Part shown: positions 1 through 7,529 of the stretch, one piece after another
Position numbering within the stretch: the stretch's first letter is position 1
Layout: each line of letters begins with the position of its first letter
Assembly (NCBI RefSeq): GCF_013407855.1
Contig: NZ_JACBZH010000001.1
Coordinates: forward strand, 1,488,001-1,552,000
Length of the DNA stretch: 64,000 bases
Direction of reading: 5' to 3'
Source of the DNA: Actinopolymorpha rutila
Lineage (GTDB): Bacteria > Actinomycetota > Actinomycetes > Propionibacteriales > Actinopolymorphaceae
Translations under genes and position numbers: made by a program
The notes under the pieces: model-generated
The model's input: only the letters and a program-made list of their open reading frames with translations
Databases searched by the model: none
What the model was told of the DNA's origin: nothing

Positions 1-593
1 CGTTCGACCCAGAGGTCCCAGATCGCGTCCAGTAACTCCAGCAGGGTGTCGCGGACGGAAGCGGGGTCGAGGAGTTCGGAGGAACGCCTGGCGGCGCGGG
101 GGACCGGCCACGATTCGAGCACGGCCATGACGTCGCGTCGCAGTGCCACACGGGTTCCCCGCATCCCAGCCACGTTGCGGGGTGAGCGCCAAGCGGGGTC
201 GTCGGGCCCGGTGGGCTGGTCGTAGGTGAGACAGGCGTACGCGCCGAACTCGACCAGGCCGAGGATGCGGTCGTCGTCCAGGTCCGCGAGCCACCGGCGA
301 AGCGCCGGCCAGGAGGTGTGGCCGTCGTGCTCGGGCGGAAGCTGGGCGTGGAGTACGTCCCGAAGCACCGTGCCGTGGGCGAGCACTGCTCGGACCGGAT
401 GGCTCGCCCGTACGAGGTCGGCAGGCAACTCCTCGGCCACGATCAGCGGCTCGGGAGTCGGGGTCGCCAGACCTGCCAGCGCGTAGTCGACCAGCACCAT
501 GGCGGTCGGCATCGCGACGGCCAGCGTGGGAGGTGCGATCTCGAGTCGGGGCGCCGGACGACCTTCGCTGAACACTGGCAACGAGTCGGGCAT
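1..593 (-). CDS. Regulator-like hypothetical protein, 3' end outside the window
   Basis: An open frame runs leftward from ATG 593 and off the window edge, giving at least 197 residues with no stop. The product is soluble, with an N-terminal part rich in Ala/Val/Leu and a visible end containing DPASVRDTLLELLDAIWDLW. That layout (a long sensor half, then a helix with conserved Trp) resembles the N-terminal half of actinobacterial ArsR-type regulators whose HTH lies at the C-terminus, but the HTH would be outside the window, so this is tentative. In-frame ATGs at 617 and 500 are alternatives. It is divergent from the glyoxalase-like gene at 659, an arrangement common for regulator/target pairs. 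Confidence 0.5.
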   Translation of the reverse strand, partial: MPDSLPVFSEGRPAPRLEIAPPTLAVAMPTAMVLVDYALAGLATPTPEPLIVAEELPADLVRASHPVRAVLAHGTVLRDVLHAQLPPEHDGHTSWPALRRWLADLDDDRILGLVEFGAYACLTYDQPTGPDDPAWRSPRNVAGMRGTRVALRRDVMAVLESWPVPRAARRSSELLDPASVRDTLLELLDAIWDLWVE

Positions 594-603
594 GTGCCTA
601 GTA

Positions 604-624
604 TGTGCATTGCGCATGTCGCAT
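604..624. promoter_or_regulatory. Three 7-bp GCAT-ending repeats between divergent genes
   Basis: The gap between the leftward gene (start 593) and the rightward gene (start 659) holds three successive heptamers ending in GCAT (TGTGCAT, TGCGCAT, GTCGCAT), beside a TAGTAT that could be a -10 element. The phased repeats suggest a regulator-binding site serving one or both genes. The binding protein is unknown. Confidence 0.3.
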
Positions 625-658
625 GCAACCGAGGTGTCAACGGAAGGCGAGGATCGCG

Positions 659-1036
659 ATGAGCACGGTGGCGTTCACGGGACAGAGCATCTTCTGTGCC
701 GATGTCGAGAAGTCGGCGCAGTTCTACGAGCAGACGCTCGGCTTCGTACGGCAGTCTGTCGACGACGGCGACCTCAGCCTCGCGGTGCCCTTGGGCGGCT
801 CGGGGACGACTCATTCGGCGACTGTCAACCTTCTCTTGCACCACAGCGACGACCCGCAGCCGGTCGATCTCGGCACCTTCGAGACCGACGACGTCGACGC
901 GCTGATCGACCAGGTGCACGCGGCCGGCTGCGAGATCACCACCGAGCCGGCCGACGCGCCATGGGGCGTACGCGAGGCGGGCTTCCGCGACCCGGACGGC
1001 AACGGGTTGTACGTCACCGCCCGGGCGAACGGCTGA
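659..1036 (+). CDS. VOC-superfamily (glyoxalase/bleomycin-resistance fold) protein
   Basis: A 125-residue protein with the paired beta-alpha-beta-beta-beta layout of the vicinal oxygen chelate superfamily. The N-terminal half carries FCADVEKSAQFYEQTLGF and the C-terminal half carries FRDPDGNGLYV, the usual last strand with the metal/substrate-side residues. VOC proteins are small metal-dependent lyases, dioxygenases or drug-binding proteins; the substrate cannot be read from the sequence. ATG 659 is chosen because a GGAAGGCGAGG ribosome-binding site lies just upstream; the frame stays open back to 605 but without a better signal. It is probably controlled with the divergent regulator-like gene at 593. 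Confidence 0.85.
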   Translation: MSTVAFTGQSIFCADVEKSAQFYEQTLGFVRQSVDDGDLSLAVPLGGSGTTHSATVNLLLHHSDDPQPVDLGTFETDDVDALIDQVHAAGCEITTEPADAPWGVREAGFRDPDGNGLYVTARANG

Positions 1037-1037
1037 A

Positions 1038-1781
1038 CTACCGAACGTCCACGTAGTCACCGGCCACCGTCACCGCGGCGGTGGTGGACGTCCCGGGGAA
1101 GTACCACCGCCAGGTGCCGTCGGCCGATGCCGTGACCCTGGTCCACAGGCCTCCGCCGCTTCCGCTGATCACGGTCTTGACGGTCTTGTACGTCGAGGTG
1201 CCACTCTTGCGGAACTGCAGCGCCACGGTCTGCTTGGTGTAGCCGGCGTAGTGATGGGTTTCCCAGTTGGCCCGCTTGAGGGTGCCGGCGACGGTGATGG
1301 GCGCGCCCTTCTTCACCGGCTCGGGCGAGGCGTTGACGGTGAGGCTGCCGGCCCGCTTCAGTGAGAAGTGACCAACCCGTTCGTCGTAGGCGGCGCCGTC
1401 GTCCTTGGCGTCCACCAGGGCACCGACGTACCAGGTGCCGGCGTTGTCGTTGTACAGATCGACCAGCGGGTCGAAGGTGAAGGACGTCGAGCATGCGGTG
1501 GCGCTCTCGCAGCGTCCACTCTTTTCGGCGTACCCGTAACCCGGCCCTGTCAGGTCGGTGTCGACGTCGGCGAGACCCGAGTCGTCCCACCCGCGGACGG
1601 TGACCTTGAACGTCTTGGCGTACGTCGTACCGATGACGACGCTCTTTCCACCGTTCACCGTCACGCCGGTGATCTCCGTGTCACCGTAGACCGACGCGTT
1701 GGCGGCCGGGGCGGACAGCCCGGCGAGCCCGACGGCGGCGACAGCGGCGGCGAGCATGGCAGCAGCGCGTTTGCGCATCAT
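1038..1781 (-). CDS. Secreted beta-sandwich repeat protein of unknown function
   Basis: A 247-residue exported protein. It starts MMRKRAAAMLAAAVAAVG and has a Sec signal peptide cleaved near APAANAS. The mature part has about two Ig-like beta domains: an N-terminal module with a Cys pair in GRCESATACS and a C-terminal module starting near LTVNASPEPVKKGAPITVAG and ending with Trp/Tyr-rich strands. Similar proteins are common in actinomycete secretomes and often carry a generic calcium-binding label, but no EF-hand is visible here. ATG 1781 is preceded by AGGGGGA; longer forms would put the signal peptide internally. Its 3' end almost abuts the convergent VOC gene. Confidence 0.8.
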   Translation of the reverse strand: MMRKRAAAMLAAAVAAVGLAGLSAPAANASVYGDTEITGVTVNGGKSVVIGTTYAKTFKVTVRGWDDSGLADVDTDLTGPGYGYAEKSGRCESATACSTSFTFDPLVDLYNDNAGTWYVGALVDAKDDGAAYDERVGHFSLKRAGSLTVNASPEPVKKGAPITVAGTLKRANWETHHYAGYTKQTVALQFRKSGTSTYKTVKTVISGSGGGLWTRVTASADGTWRWYFPGTSTTAAVTVAGDYVDVR

Positions 1782-1929
1782 GTGTGAGGTCCCCCTGAAG
1801 ACGAAGCGCGTCTGGGCCTGATCGTTCGGCGGCGCTTCCGGCGACGTCACTGTAGCCGTTCACAGCACCTGGAAACGCCGCCGGGCACCTCGATGCGGGT
1901 CGGCTTTCACGCTTGTTTCACAAGGGAAA

Positions 1930-2706
1930 TCACCGTTTGACGCTGCCGTTGCGTTCTCCCTCGACGGCGGCCCGCTCAGCACGCGCGGGTTCTGTGGATC
2001 CCAGGTACGCGACCAGTTGGTCCGCCAGTTCCCTGGGACGGCTGAGCATCGCGCAGTGACACCCGGGCAGTTCGTCAGGTGTGATGCCCAGTCGTTCGGG
2101 TGCCAGCCGGCGGTAGAAGTCGGCCGGGAAGAACCGGTCCTCTCGAAAGAGAACGAACTTCGTCGGTACGTCGGGCCACTCGGCCAACGGCCACGGTGCG
2201 TCGTAGGTCGCGGATGACCCGCCCCGACCCTGGCCCCGGCGGAGCGCCTCCTCGGCCAGAGAGCGTGGAACCCCGCCGTAGAAGAGGATGTAGGGGTCGT
2301 CGCTGCCGGTGAGGCCACCGTCAATCTCGGCTTGCTTCGCTACCGCGTCCGAATGCCCGGTGTTGGCCCACCAGTCGCACGGAGCCTCGCCGGGGGAGGG
2401 GATCATCCCGGCCATCAGGACCAGGAGATCGGCCGAGAGCCGGTCGGCGACAAGTGGTGCGGTGAAGCCGCCGTAGGAGTGGCCGACAACGACCAGGTCA
2501 CCCCGAGCGCCCCGGTCACTCAGATCACCCCGGTCGCCGACGGCCTCGACCACCGCGTCGGCGAACGCGCCGAGGTCCGCGGACTCGTCCTCGCTGGGCA
2601 GGTCGGGGGCGACGGTGTCGTGGCCGCGTGCCCGGAGTTTGGCCTCCACCAGATGCCAGGCCCAGCCCACGTCTCCGCCACCGTGGATCAACACGAAAGT
2701 CGCCAT
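1930..2706 (-). CDS. Alpha/beta-fold hydrolase
   Basis: A 258-residue esterase/lipase-type alpha/beta hydrolase. The oxyanion-side FVLIHGGGDVGWAW opens the protein, the nucleophile elbow is GHSYGG, the acid is in LFREDRFFP, and the His is in PGCHCAMLSRPRELAD, so the triad appears complete. The family hydrolyses small esters; the substrate is unknown. ATG 2706 is chosen because MATFVLIHGG is the normal family start, and the frame extends upstream only through sequence antisense to the neighbouring phosphatase gene. The C-terminus carries an Ala/Glu/Arg-rich tail. Confidence 0.88.
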   Translation of the reverse strand: MATFVLIHGGGDVGWAWHLVEAKLRARGHDTVAPDLPSEDESADLGAFADAVVEAVGDRGDLSDRGARGDLVVVGHSYGGFTAPLVADRLSADLLVLMAGMIPSPGEAPCDWWANTGHSDAVAKQAEIDGGLTGSDDPYILFYGGVPRSLAEEALRRGQGRGGSSATYDAPWPLAEWPDVPTKFVLFREDRFFPADFYRRLAPERLGITPDELPGCHCAMLSRPRELADQLVAYLGSTEPARAERAAVEGERNGSVKR

Positions 2707-2797
2707 GCGCGATTCGCCACCCCTCCACCTCGGCCGCTGTCGTCCCGGGGTAGACCTGTGCCCGCCCGCGAACTCATCGGTCCGAACAGAAGACGCG

Positions 2798-3652
2798 TCA
2801 GTGATCGACTCCGGCAGCCGCGAGCAGGGCCAGCAGCTCGCCCCGGACGGCCGGCGTCGCCGCGATGGTCCGCTGGGAGTCCATGTCGTGGGGACTGCCG
2901 TCGATGTCGACCACCTCGGCCCCGGCCTCGCGGGCGATGACGACCCCCGCCGCGGTGTCCCACGGCTTGTTGCTGAGCAGGACGCAGGCGTCCAGGCGGC
3001 CGGCGGCGGTCCACGCCAGGTCGGTGGCGGCCGAGCCGAGCATCCGGATGCGTTCGACCCGGTGGGCGAGCTTTTCGACCATCGCCAACCGGAGGGGATT
3101 CTGCCGCTCGGCCGCGGCACCCGTGGCGAAGTCGCCGACCGCGACGAAGGCGCGCTCGAGGCTGGTTGCCGTACCGCCGTGGATCGGCTCACCGTTGAGG
3201 AACGCGCCGCCGCCGCGCACCGCGTGGTAGCGCTCGTTCAGGAACGGCAGGTCGATCACGCCCAGGACCGGGCGCCTGCGGTGGACCAGCCCGAGCGACG
3301 TCCCGCACATGGGCACGCCGTGGATGAGGTTGGACGTACCGTCCACCGGGTCCAGCGCCCAGAACGGCCGCTCGTCGGCGCCCGGGTCGGTCGCGGGCAG
3401 GTCCGGCCCGTCGCCGTCCGCCGCTCCGAATCCCTCCTCCTCACCGAGGAAGCCGAACTGGGGAGTGCGCTCGCGCAGGTACGCCCGAAGCTCGCGTTCG
3501 ACGGTGAAGTCGAGGTTGGAGGCGAAGTCCCGGTCGCTCTTCTGGGTCACCGAGGTGAGGGACTCGCCGGACTCCCCGCGCAGCGTTCGCCGGGCGATGT
3601 CGGCGGCGCTCAGGGCGACGTGCAGGAGTTCGTCCAGGTCCACCCCGACCAC
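2798..3652 (-). CDS. Inositol monophosphatase-family phosphatase
   Basis: A 284-residue Mg-dependent sugar/inositol phosphatase. The metal-binding motifs are present: LGEEEG (Glu71/Glu72), WALDPVDGTSNL (Asp101, Asp104) and KPWDTAAG near residue 230. Enzymes of this family dephosphorylate inositol-1-phosphate, histidinol phosphate, fructose-1,6-bisphosphate or PAP; the sequence alone does not decide between them. Length is typical. The gene lies in the same direction as the downstream alpha/beta hydrolase, with about 90 bp between them. Confidence 0.9.
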   Translation of the reverse strand: MVGVDLDELLHVALSAADIARRTLRGESGESLTSVTQKSDRDFASNLDFTVERELRAYLRERTPQFGFLGEEEGFGAADGDGPDLPATDPGADERPFWALDPVDGTSNLIHGVPMCGTSLGLVHRRRPVLGVIDLPFLNERYHAVRGGGAFLNGEPIHGGTATSLERAFVAVGDFATGAAAERQNPLRLAMVEKLAHRVERIRMLGSAATDLAWTAAGRLDACVLLSNKPWDTAAGVVIAREAGAEVVDIDGSPHDMDSQRTIAATPAVRGELLALLAAAGVDH

Positions 3653-3805
3653 AGCTTTCCTCCTGCCGATCGCCCGCGCAGGGGGCGGGTGAGTGCGCCG
3701 ACGCCGGTGAGAGTACGCGAGTCGAGTCGAGCGGTGCGTACCCGATCCGGCGGCGATCCAGTCCCGGCGAGCTTTCGCGTACCGCCGTAGGGCAGGAGGC
3801 GCCGG

Positions 3806-4177
3806 TCAGCGGGGGTCGATGATCTCGGGCGCGTAGACCGTGCCGAGGGGTTCCGGACCGACGTACTGCCGGCAGTTGCACTGACGAGCCTCGAACTGCA
3901 CCGGCTTGCGGTCGGCGTCCCAGGCGACCGGTGTCTGCACCTCCTCGTGGCACTTCCCGGTGGACGGGTCGTGCTTGGCGAGGTGGTGAGTGCAGCCGCA
4001 GATGGGTTGCGGCGGTTGGTCGGCGGCCTGCTGGGCGAGCGTACGGCGGGTGGCTTCCTGCTCGAGTTCGAGCCGGCGCTTGTGGCGGGTCTTCAGCGCC
4101 TTCCGCGTGGTGTCCACGATCCAGCTGGCGCCACCGAGCCAGAGGAAGATGAGAAGGATCCACATCCAGTTGCTCAT
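3806..4177 (-). CDS. Small membrane-anchored Cys/His-rich protein
   Basis: A 123-residue protein with one N-terminal transmembrane helix (MWILLIFLWLGGASWIV), a basic/coiled stretch (LKTRHKRRLELEQEATRR) and a C-terminal Cys/His cluster: CGCTHHLAKHDPSTGKC followed by CNC. The cluster could bind zinc or a similar metal on the cytoplasmic face. Related small proteins occur in actinomycetes without assigned function. ATG 4177 follows a strong GGGGGAG site, which fixes the start. Confidence 0.75.
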   Translation of the reverse strand: MSNWMWILLIFLWLGGASWIVDTTRKALKTRHKRRLELEQEATRRTLAQQAADQPPQPICGCTHHLAKHDPSTGKCHEEVQTPVAWDADRKPVQFEARQCNCRQYVGPEPLGTVYAPEIIDPR

Positions 4178-4386
4178 AGGGCTCCCCCAAGGTCGTACGC
4201 CGCCCAAGCATCGCACCCGGCGTCGTACAGCGGCAAGATCGGGCCGCCGAGGTGGCACACCCTGATCCGCGGGGCCCGGGCGCGTGGCCGAGATGGCCAA
4301 GCTGAGTGATCGCCGCGCGGGTATGGCGGACCGGGGCTTACCGTTCTGCGACGCAGGATGGAACCTTCGAAGGTGAGCGCGGTCAG

Positions 4387-4818
4387 ATGCACCAGGGTAT
4401 GGACGCACACAGCCCACAGCCGCCGGTCTGGCCCGCGATGCCACCCCCGCCGGTGAGTCCCGACCGTGGTTCGCCCTCGAAGCTCGCGATCGTGAGTCTC
4501 GTCCTTTCCAGCCTCGCCCTGCTCGGCGTGATCGTGATGCTGGTGCTGTTCCTCGGCGGAGGGCCCGCCGACGGCGGTCCGCTGACCGGGAAACTGACCA
4601 CCACGACGGCCGGTGTCCGCGGCGCGGACCTCGAGGACGTGGTGACGAACCGGATCACCGACGACGGCGGCGACGTCGAGGCGATGAGGTGCCCGGACGT
4701 CGCCTCGGTGAACCAGGGCGTGGTCGCGGTCTGCCACGGAACGATCAGCGGCGACCAGTGGGCCGTGATCGTGTACTTCGAGGACGCGCAGGGCCATTAC
4801 ACCCTCGTTCCCGTCTGA
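4387..4818 (+). CDS. DUF4333-like single-pass membrane protein
   Basis: A 143-residue protein: a Pro-rich N-terminus (PQPPVWPAMPPPPVSP), one membrane helix (LAIVSLVLSSLALLGVIVMLVLF), then an extracytoplasmic domain with two Cys (MRCPDVASVNQGVVAVCHG) likely forming a disulfide. The C-x(12)-C spacing followed by an alternating strand pattern resembles the DUF4333 domain of actinobacterial cell-envelope proteins. Function is unknown. ATG 4387 has GGTGAG nine bases upstream; ATG 4399 is an alternative. Confidence 0.7.
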   Translation: MHQGMDAHSPQPPVWPAMPPPPVSPDRGSPSKLAIVSLVLSSLALLGVIVMLVLFLGGGPADGGPLTGKLTTTTAGVRGADLEDVVTNRITDDGGDVEAMRCPDVASVNQGVVAVCHGTISGDQWAVIVYFEDAQGHYTLVPV

Positions 4819-4859
4819 CGGGCGAGTCGCCGGCCTTCCGGCGGGTACAGCGCATCCGG

Positions 4860-5723
4860 TCAGGCCTGCACGCGTACCGGCGCTTCCAGGAACGCCTCGA
4901 CCATGGACGTCAACCACTCGGCGCGCTCCATCAGCGCGAGGTTCCCGGTGCCCGGAAGCACGGCGAGCTGGGAGTTGGGGAGCCCGGCGACGTCACCGGC
5001 CACCCCGCCGCCGAGCAGCCGGAACATCGACAAGGCGTGCTCGGGGCGTACGACGTCGGAGTCGCCCACGATGATCAGCGCCGGCGCCTTGATCGCCGCC
5101 ACCGCTTCCTCCGGCCAGCCGACGAACTCCAGGTTGAGCCGCTTGACGCGTTCGATCAGCACCGGCCAGTCCTGCGGCCTGGGCGCGGTGCGCAGGTAGT
5201 CCGCCTCGAACGCACTGCCCGCGAGGTGTTCTGGCTGGAGCGCCGCCATGTCCTCGATGACGCCGGGGTGGAAGCCGTCCCGGTCGTAGGCGGGGGTGGC
5301 AAGCACCAGTTTGCGGGCGAGCTCGGGGTGGCGGATGGCGAGGCAGACGGCGACGCCGCTGCCCATGCTGAAGCCGAGGATGTCCGCGTCGCGCACGGAC
5401 AGGTGGCGCAGCGCGGCCGCGGTGTCGTCGGCCAGTTGCTCGTAGGTGAGCGGGCGCTCGATGTCGCCGGTGTGGCCGTGCGCCTGCTGTTCGACGGCGA
5501 CGACGCGGTGGTTGGAGGCCAGCAGGGGCAGGATCGCGCCGAACGACGTACCGATCGTGGTGAGCGCACCGTGCAGCAGTGCGAGGGGGCGGCCCTCGCC
5601 GTGCACCTCGTAGTACATCCGCAGGCCGTTCACCGGGACGTAGCCACTCGTACCGGCGGCTCCCGACGGGGTGCCCGGCCCCGGGGGTGGCGTGGGCGGC
5701 TCCGTCGTCGTGGAGTTGGTCAT
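4860..5723 (-). CDS. Alpha/beta hydrolase with catalytic His replaced by Asn
   Basis: A 287-residue alpha/beta hydrolase of the epoxide hydrolase/peroxidase-like type. Visible are the oxyanion LALLHGALTTIG, the elbow LGFSMGSGVAV (nucleophile Ser), and the acid region IVGDSDVVRPEH. The usual C-terminal GTGHLAL motif reads GTGNLALMER, so the expected catalytic His is Asn (codon AAC). The enzyme may be inactive or use another mechanism. ATG 5723 follows GGGAGG. A Pro-rich N-terminal tail of about 25 residues precedes the fold. It is convergent with the DUF4333-like gene. Confidence 0.85.
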   Translation of the reverse strand: MTNSTTTEPPTPPPGPGTPSGAAGTSGYVPVNGLRMYYEVHGEGRPLALLHGALTTIGTSFGAILPLLASNHRVVAVEQQAHGHTGDIERPLTYEQLADDTAAALRHLSVRDADILGFSMGSGVAVCLAIRHPELARKLVLATPAYDRDGFHPGVIEDMAALQPEHLAGSAFEADYLRTAPRPQDWPVLIERVKRLNLEFVGWPEEAVAAIKAPALIIVGDSDVVRPEHALSMFRLLGGGVAGDVAGLPNSQLAVLPGTGNLALMERAEWLTSMVEAFLEAPVRVQA

Positions 5724-5842
5724 GGTGGCGCCTCCCGTCCCCGCGACTCCAGGCTTGTCTTCCCGGTCCGCGAAGGCTCCGACCATGGATCCCTCAAGAA
5801 ATTGTCGGTCGGCGGGAGATTCCGGCGAGGTCGGACGGTGGG

Positions 5843-6037
5843 TCAGACGGGGTTGACGCCACCCCAGTGGCGCGGGTCGTCCCGGCGGTTGGGGAACGGC
5901 TCCGGCGGGTCGGTTTCGGCCGTTTCGACCCATTCTGCCGGCGCAACACGCCCGGGGAGCTCACCGAAACGGACGTACCGGAGGAACGCGAGTTCCTCGT
6001 CGGTGAAGCGTTCCCGGGGGCCGGTGGTGTCCGTCAT
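5843..6037 (-). CDS. Small conserved-looking protein, 64 aa
   Basis: A 64-residue acidic/aromatic protein (RFTDEELAFLRYVRFGELPG) behind an almost perfect AGGAGGT ribosome-binding site six bases before the ATG. Coding-like third-position bias and the strong site support it as real. No membrane segment or Cys motif is seen and no function can be assigned. It is followed on the same strand by the alpha/beta hydrolase at 5723 and preceded by the sulfatase-fold gene ending at 6090. Confidence 0.6.
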   Translation of the reverse strand: MTDTTGPRERFTDEELAFLRYVRFGELPGRVAPAEWVETAETDPPEPFPNRRDDPRHWGGVNPV

Positions 6038-6089
6038 CTGCGACCTCCTGCGGGAGCCTGCGGTCTGCTGACTCCATTGTGGGGCCTGA

Positions 6090-7472
6090 TCAGCGGCCGG
6101 CGGGTGCGCGCGCGAGCACTCGGGCGAGGAACCGCTCGAAGGGCAGGCCGAGTCCCTGGGTGAGCAAGGGATCCGGACCGCCGTGGTACGCCAGCAGCCG
6201 GGTCCGCTCGTGCTCGAGCAGAGCCCGCAGGCGCTCGGTCAGCTCCGGGCACTCCCCGGACAGGTCGTGCCTCTCGCCGGGGTCGGCCTGCAGGTCGAAC
6301 ACCAGCGGGTCCGGCCGTCGGGTGCGGCCGTAGAAGTCCGGCAGCGGCGTGCCGTCGGCGAGCGCGGTGACCGGCTGGATCAGTTTGTGGCCGGCCGTGC
6401 GTACCGAGACCGAGGCCTGCCGGGTGGACTCCACCGTCACCACGTGCTCCCGGCCGGGTGCGGTGGGATCGGTCAGTACCGGCCGCAGGCTGGTGCCGGT
6501 CAACGGGTACGCCGGCAACGGGATCTCGCCCAGGTCGCACAGCGTCGGCAACAGGTCCTCGTGCGAGACGAGGGCGCCGCGCCTGCCTGGTGCGAGGTCG
6601 GGCACGCGCATCATCAGAACGGTGCGTGTCACCGCGTCGTACAGCCCGTGGTGGTCGAAGTGGAAGTCGCCCTCGCCGAAACACTCGCCGTGGTCGGACA
6701 GGACGACGAACACCGTGTCGTCCCACAGGCCGAGGCCGGTGAGCCCCTCGACGAGCCGGGTCACCTGCGCGTCGACCTGGCTGATCTCGCCGTCGTACTG
6801 CGCCATGACGTACGCGTAGTCGTCGGGGTGGCGCAGCCGCATGTCGGCGAGGAACGCGTCGTAGTAGTCGGGCGACAGCGCCCGGACGTCGGCGAGGTCG
6901 AACGGGCCGGACCCCGGCTCGTAGTGGAGGGTGTCGTACGGCGGCCGCGGGCCGTACGGCGTGTGCGGGTCCCAGTAGTGCACGAACAGCAGCAGCGGGT
7001 CGTCTCCGGGAGCGTCGGCGGCGTCGGCGGCGTCGGCGGCCAGGGACAGCGCCGCGTCGGTGATCCGCGCGCTCTGGTCGCCGAACGGCGTGTAGACGAA
7101 GCCGGAGTACTGCTCGAACCCGCGGGCGAACCAGCTGCCCCGGCCGGACCCCTGCACGACGAGGTTGTCGCACGCAGCGGTGTGGTAGCCGGCCTCCTGC
7201 GCGAGCTGGGGCAGGCTGGCGATCTGCCCACCCATCCGGTGCCGGGCCGGGTGGGTGACGACCTGGTGCACCAGCGGGTGCAGGCCGGTGAGCAGCGTGG
7301 TGAACGCGGGAGTGGTGGGAATGCCCGCCGCGCAGAACGCGTCGAAGACGACGCTCTGCGCGGCGAGCGCGTCCAGTCCCGGAGACGTCGGGTGCTGGTA
7401 GCCGTAGCACCCCAGGTGGTCCGGACGCAGCGTGTCGATCCCCACCACGACGATGTGCGGACGCCTTCGCAC
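6090..7472 (-). CDS. Sulfatase-fold (alkaline phosphatase superfamily) hydrolase, non-FGly type
   Basis: A 460-residue enzyme of the Pfam sulfatase family. Metal ligands are recognisable in GIDTLRPDHLGCYGY and LSDHGECFGEG, and QADPGERHDLSG is the typical C-terminal signature. At the nucleophile position the sequence is IPTTPAFTTLLTG instead of C/S-x-P-x-R, so the residue modified to formylglycine and the following Arg are both absent and Thr takes the nucleophile place. It may therefore be a phosphatase/phosphodiesterase or a diverged sulfatase. It has no signal peptide, so it acts in the cytoplasm. It is last in a five-gene operon, 57 bp after the paralogue. A 9-bp tandem repeat (7012-7038) encodes an Ala/Asp run. 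Confidence 0.85.
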   Translation of the reverse strand: MRRRPHIVVVGIDTLRPDHLGCYGYQHPTSPGLDALAAQSVVFDAFCAAGIPTTPAFTTLLTGLHPLVHQVVTHPARHRMGGQIASLPQLAQEAGYHTAACDNLVVQGSGRGSWFARGFEQYSGFVYTPFGDQSARITDAALSLAADAADAADAPGDDPLLLFVHYWDPHTPYGPRPPYDTLHYEPGSGPFDLADVRALSPDYYDAFLADMRLRHPDDYAYVMAQYDGEISQVDAQVTRLVEGLTGLGLWDDTVFVVLSDHGECFGEGDFHFDHHGLYDAVTRTVLMMRVPDLAPGRRGALVSHEDLLPTLCDLGEIPLPAYPLTGTSLRPVLTDPTAPGREHVVTVESTRQASVSVRTAGHKLIQPVTALADGTPLPDFYGRTRRPDPLVFDLQADPGERHDLSGECPELTERLRALLEHERTRLLAYHGGPDPLLTQGLGLPFERFLARVLARAPAGR

Positions 7473-7529
7473 GTTGGGTTCTGCTCCGTTCGGTGTTTCG
7501 GTGGCCGGTGGCCGGTGGCTGAGGTGGCC

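Noticed and set aside
7012..7038. 9-bp GCGTCGGCG repeat in the sulfatase-fold gene
   Set aside because: Only three copies coding an Ala/Asp run; noted in the gene entry but not treated as a separate finding.
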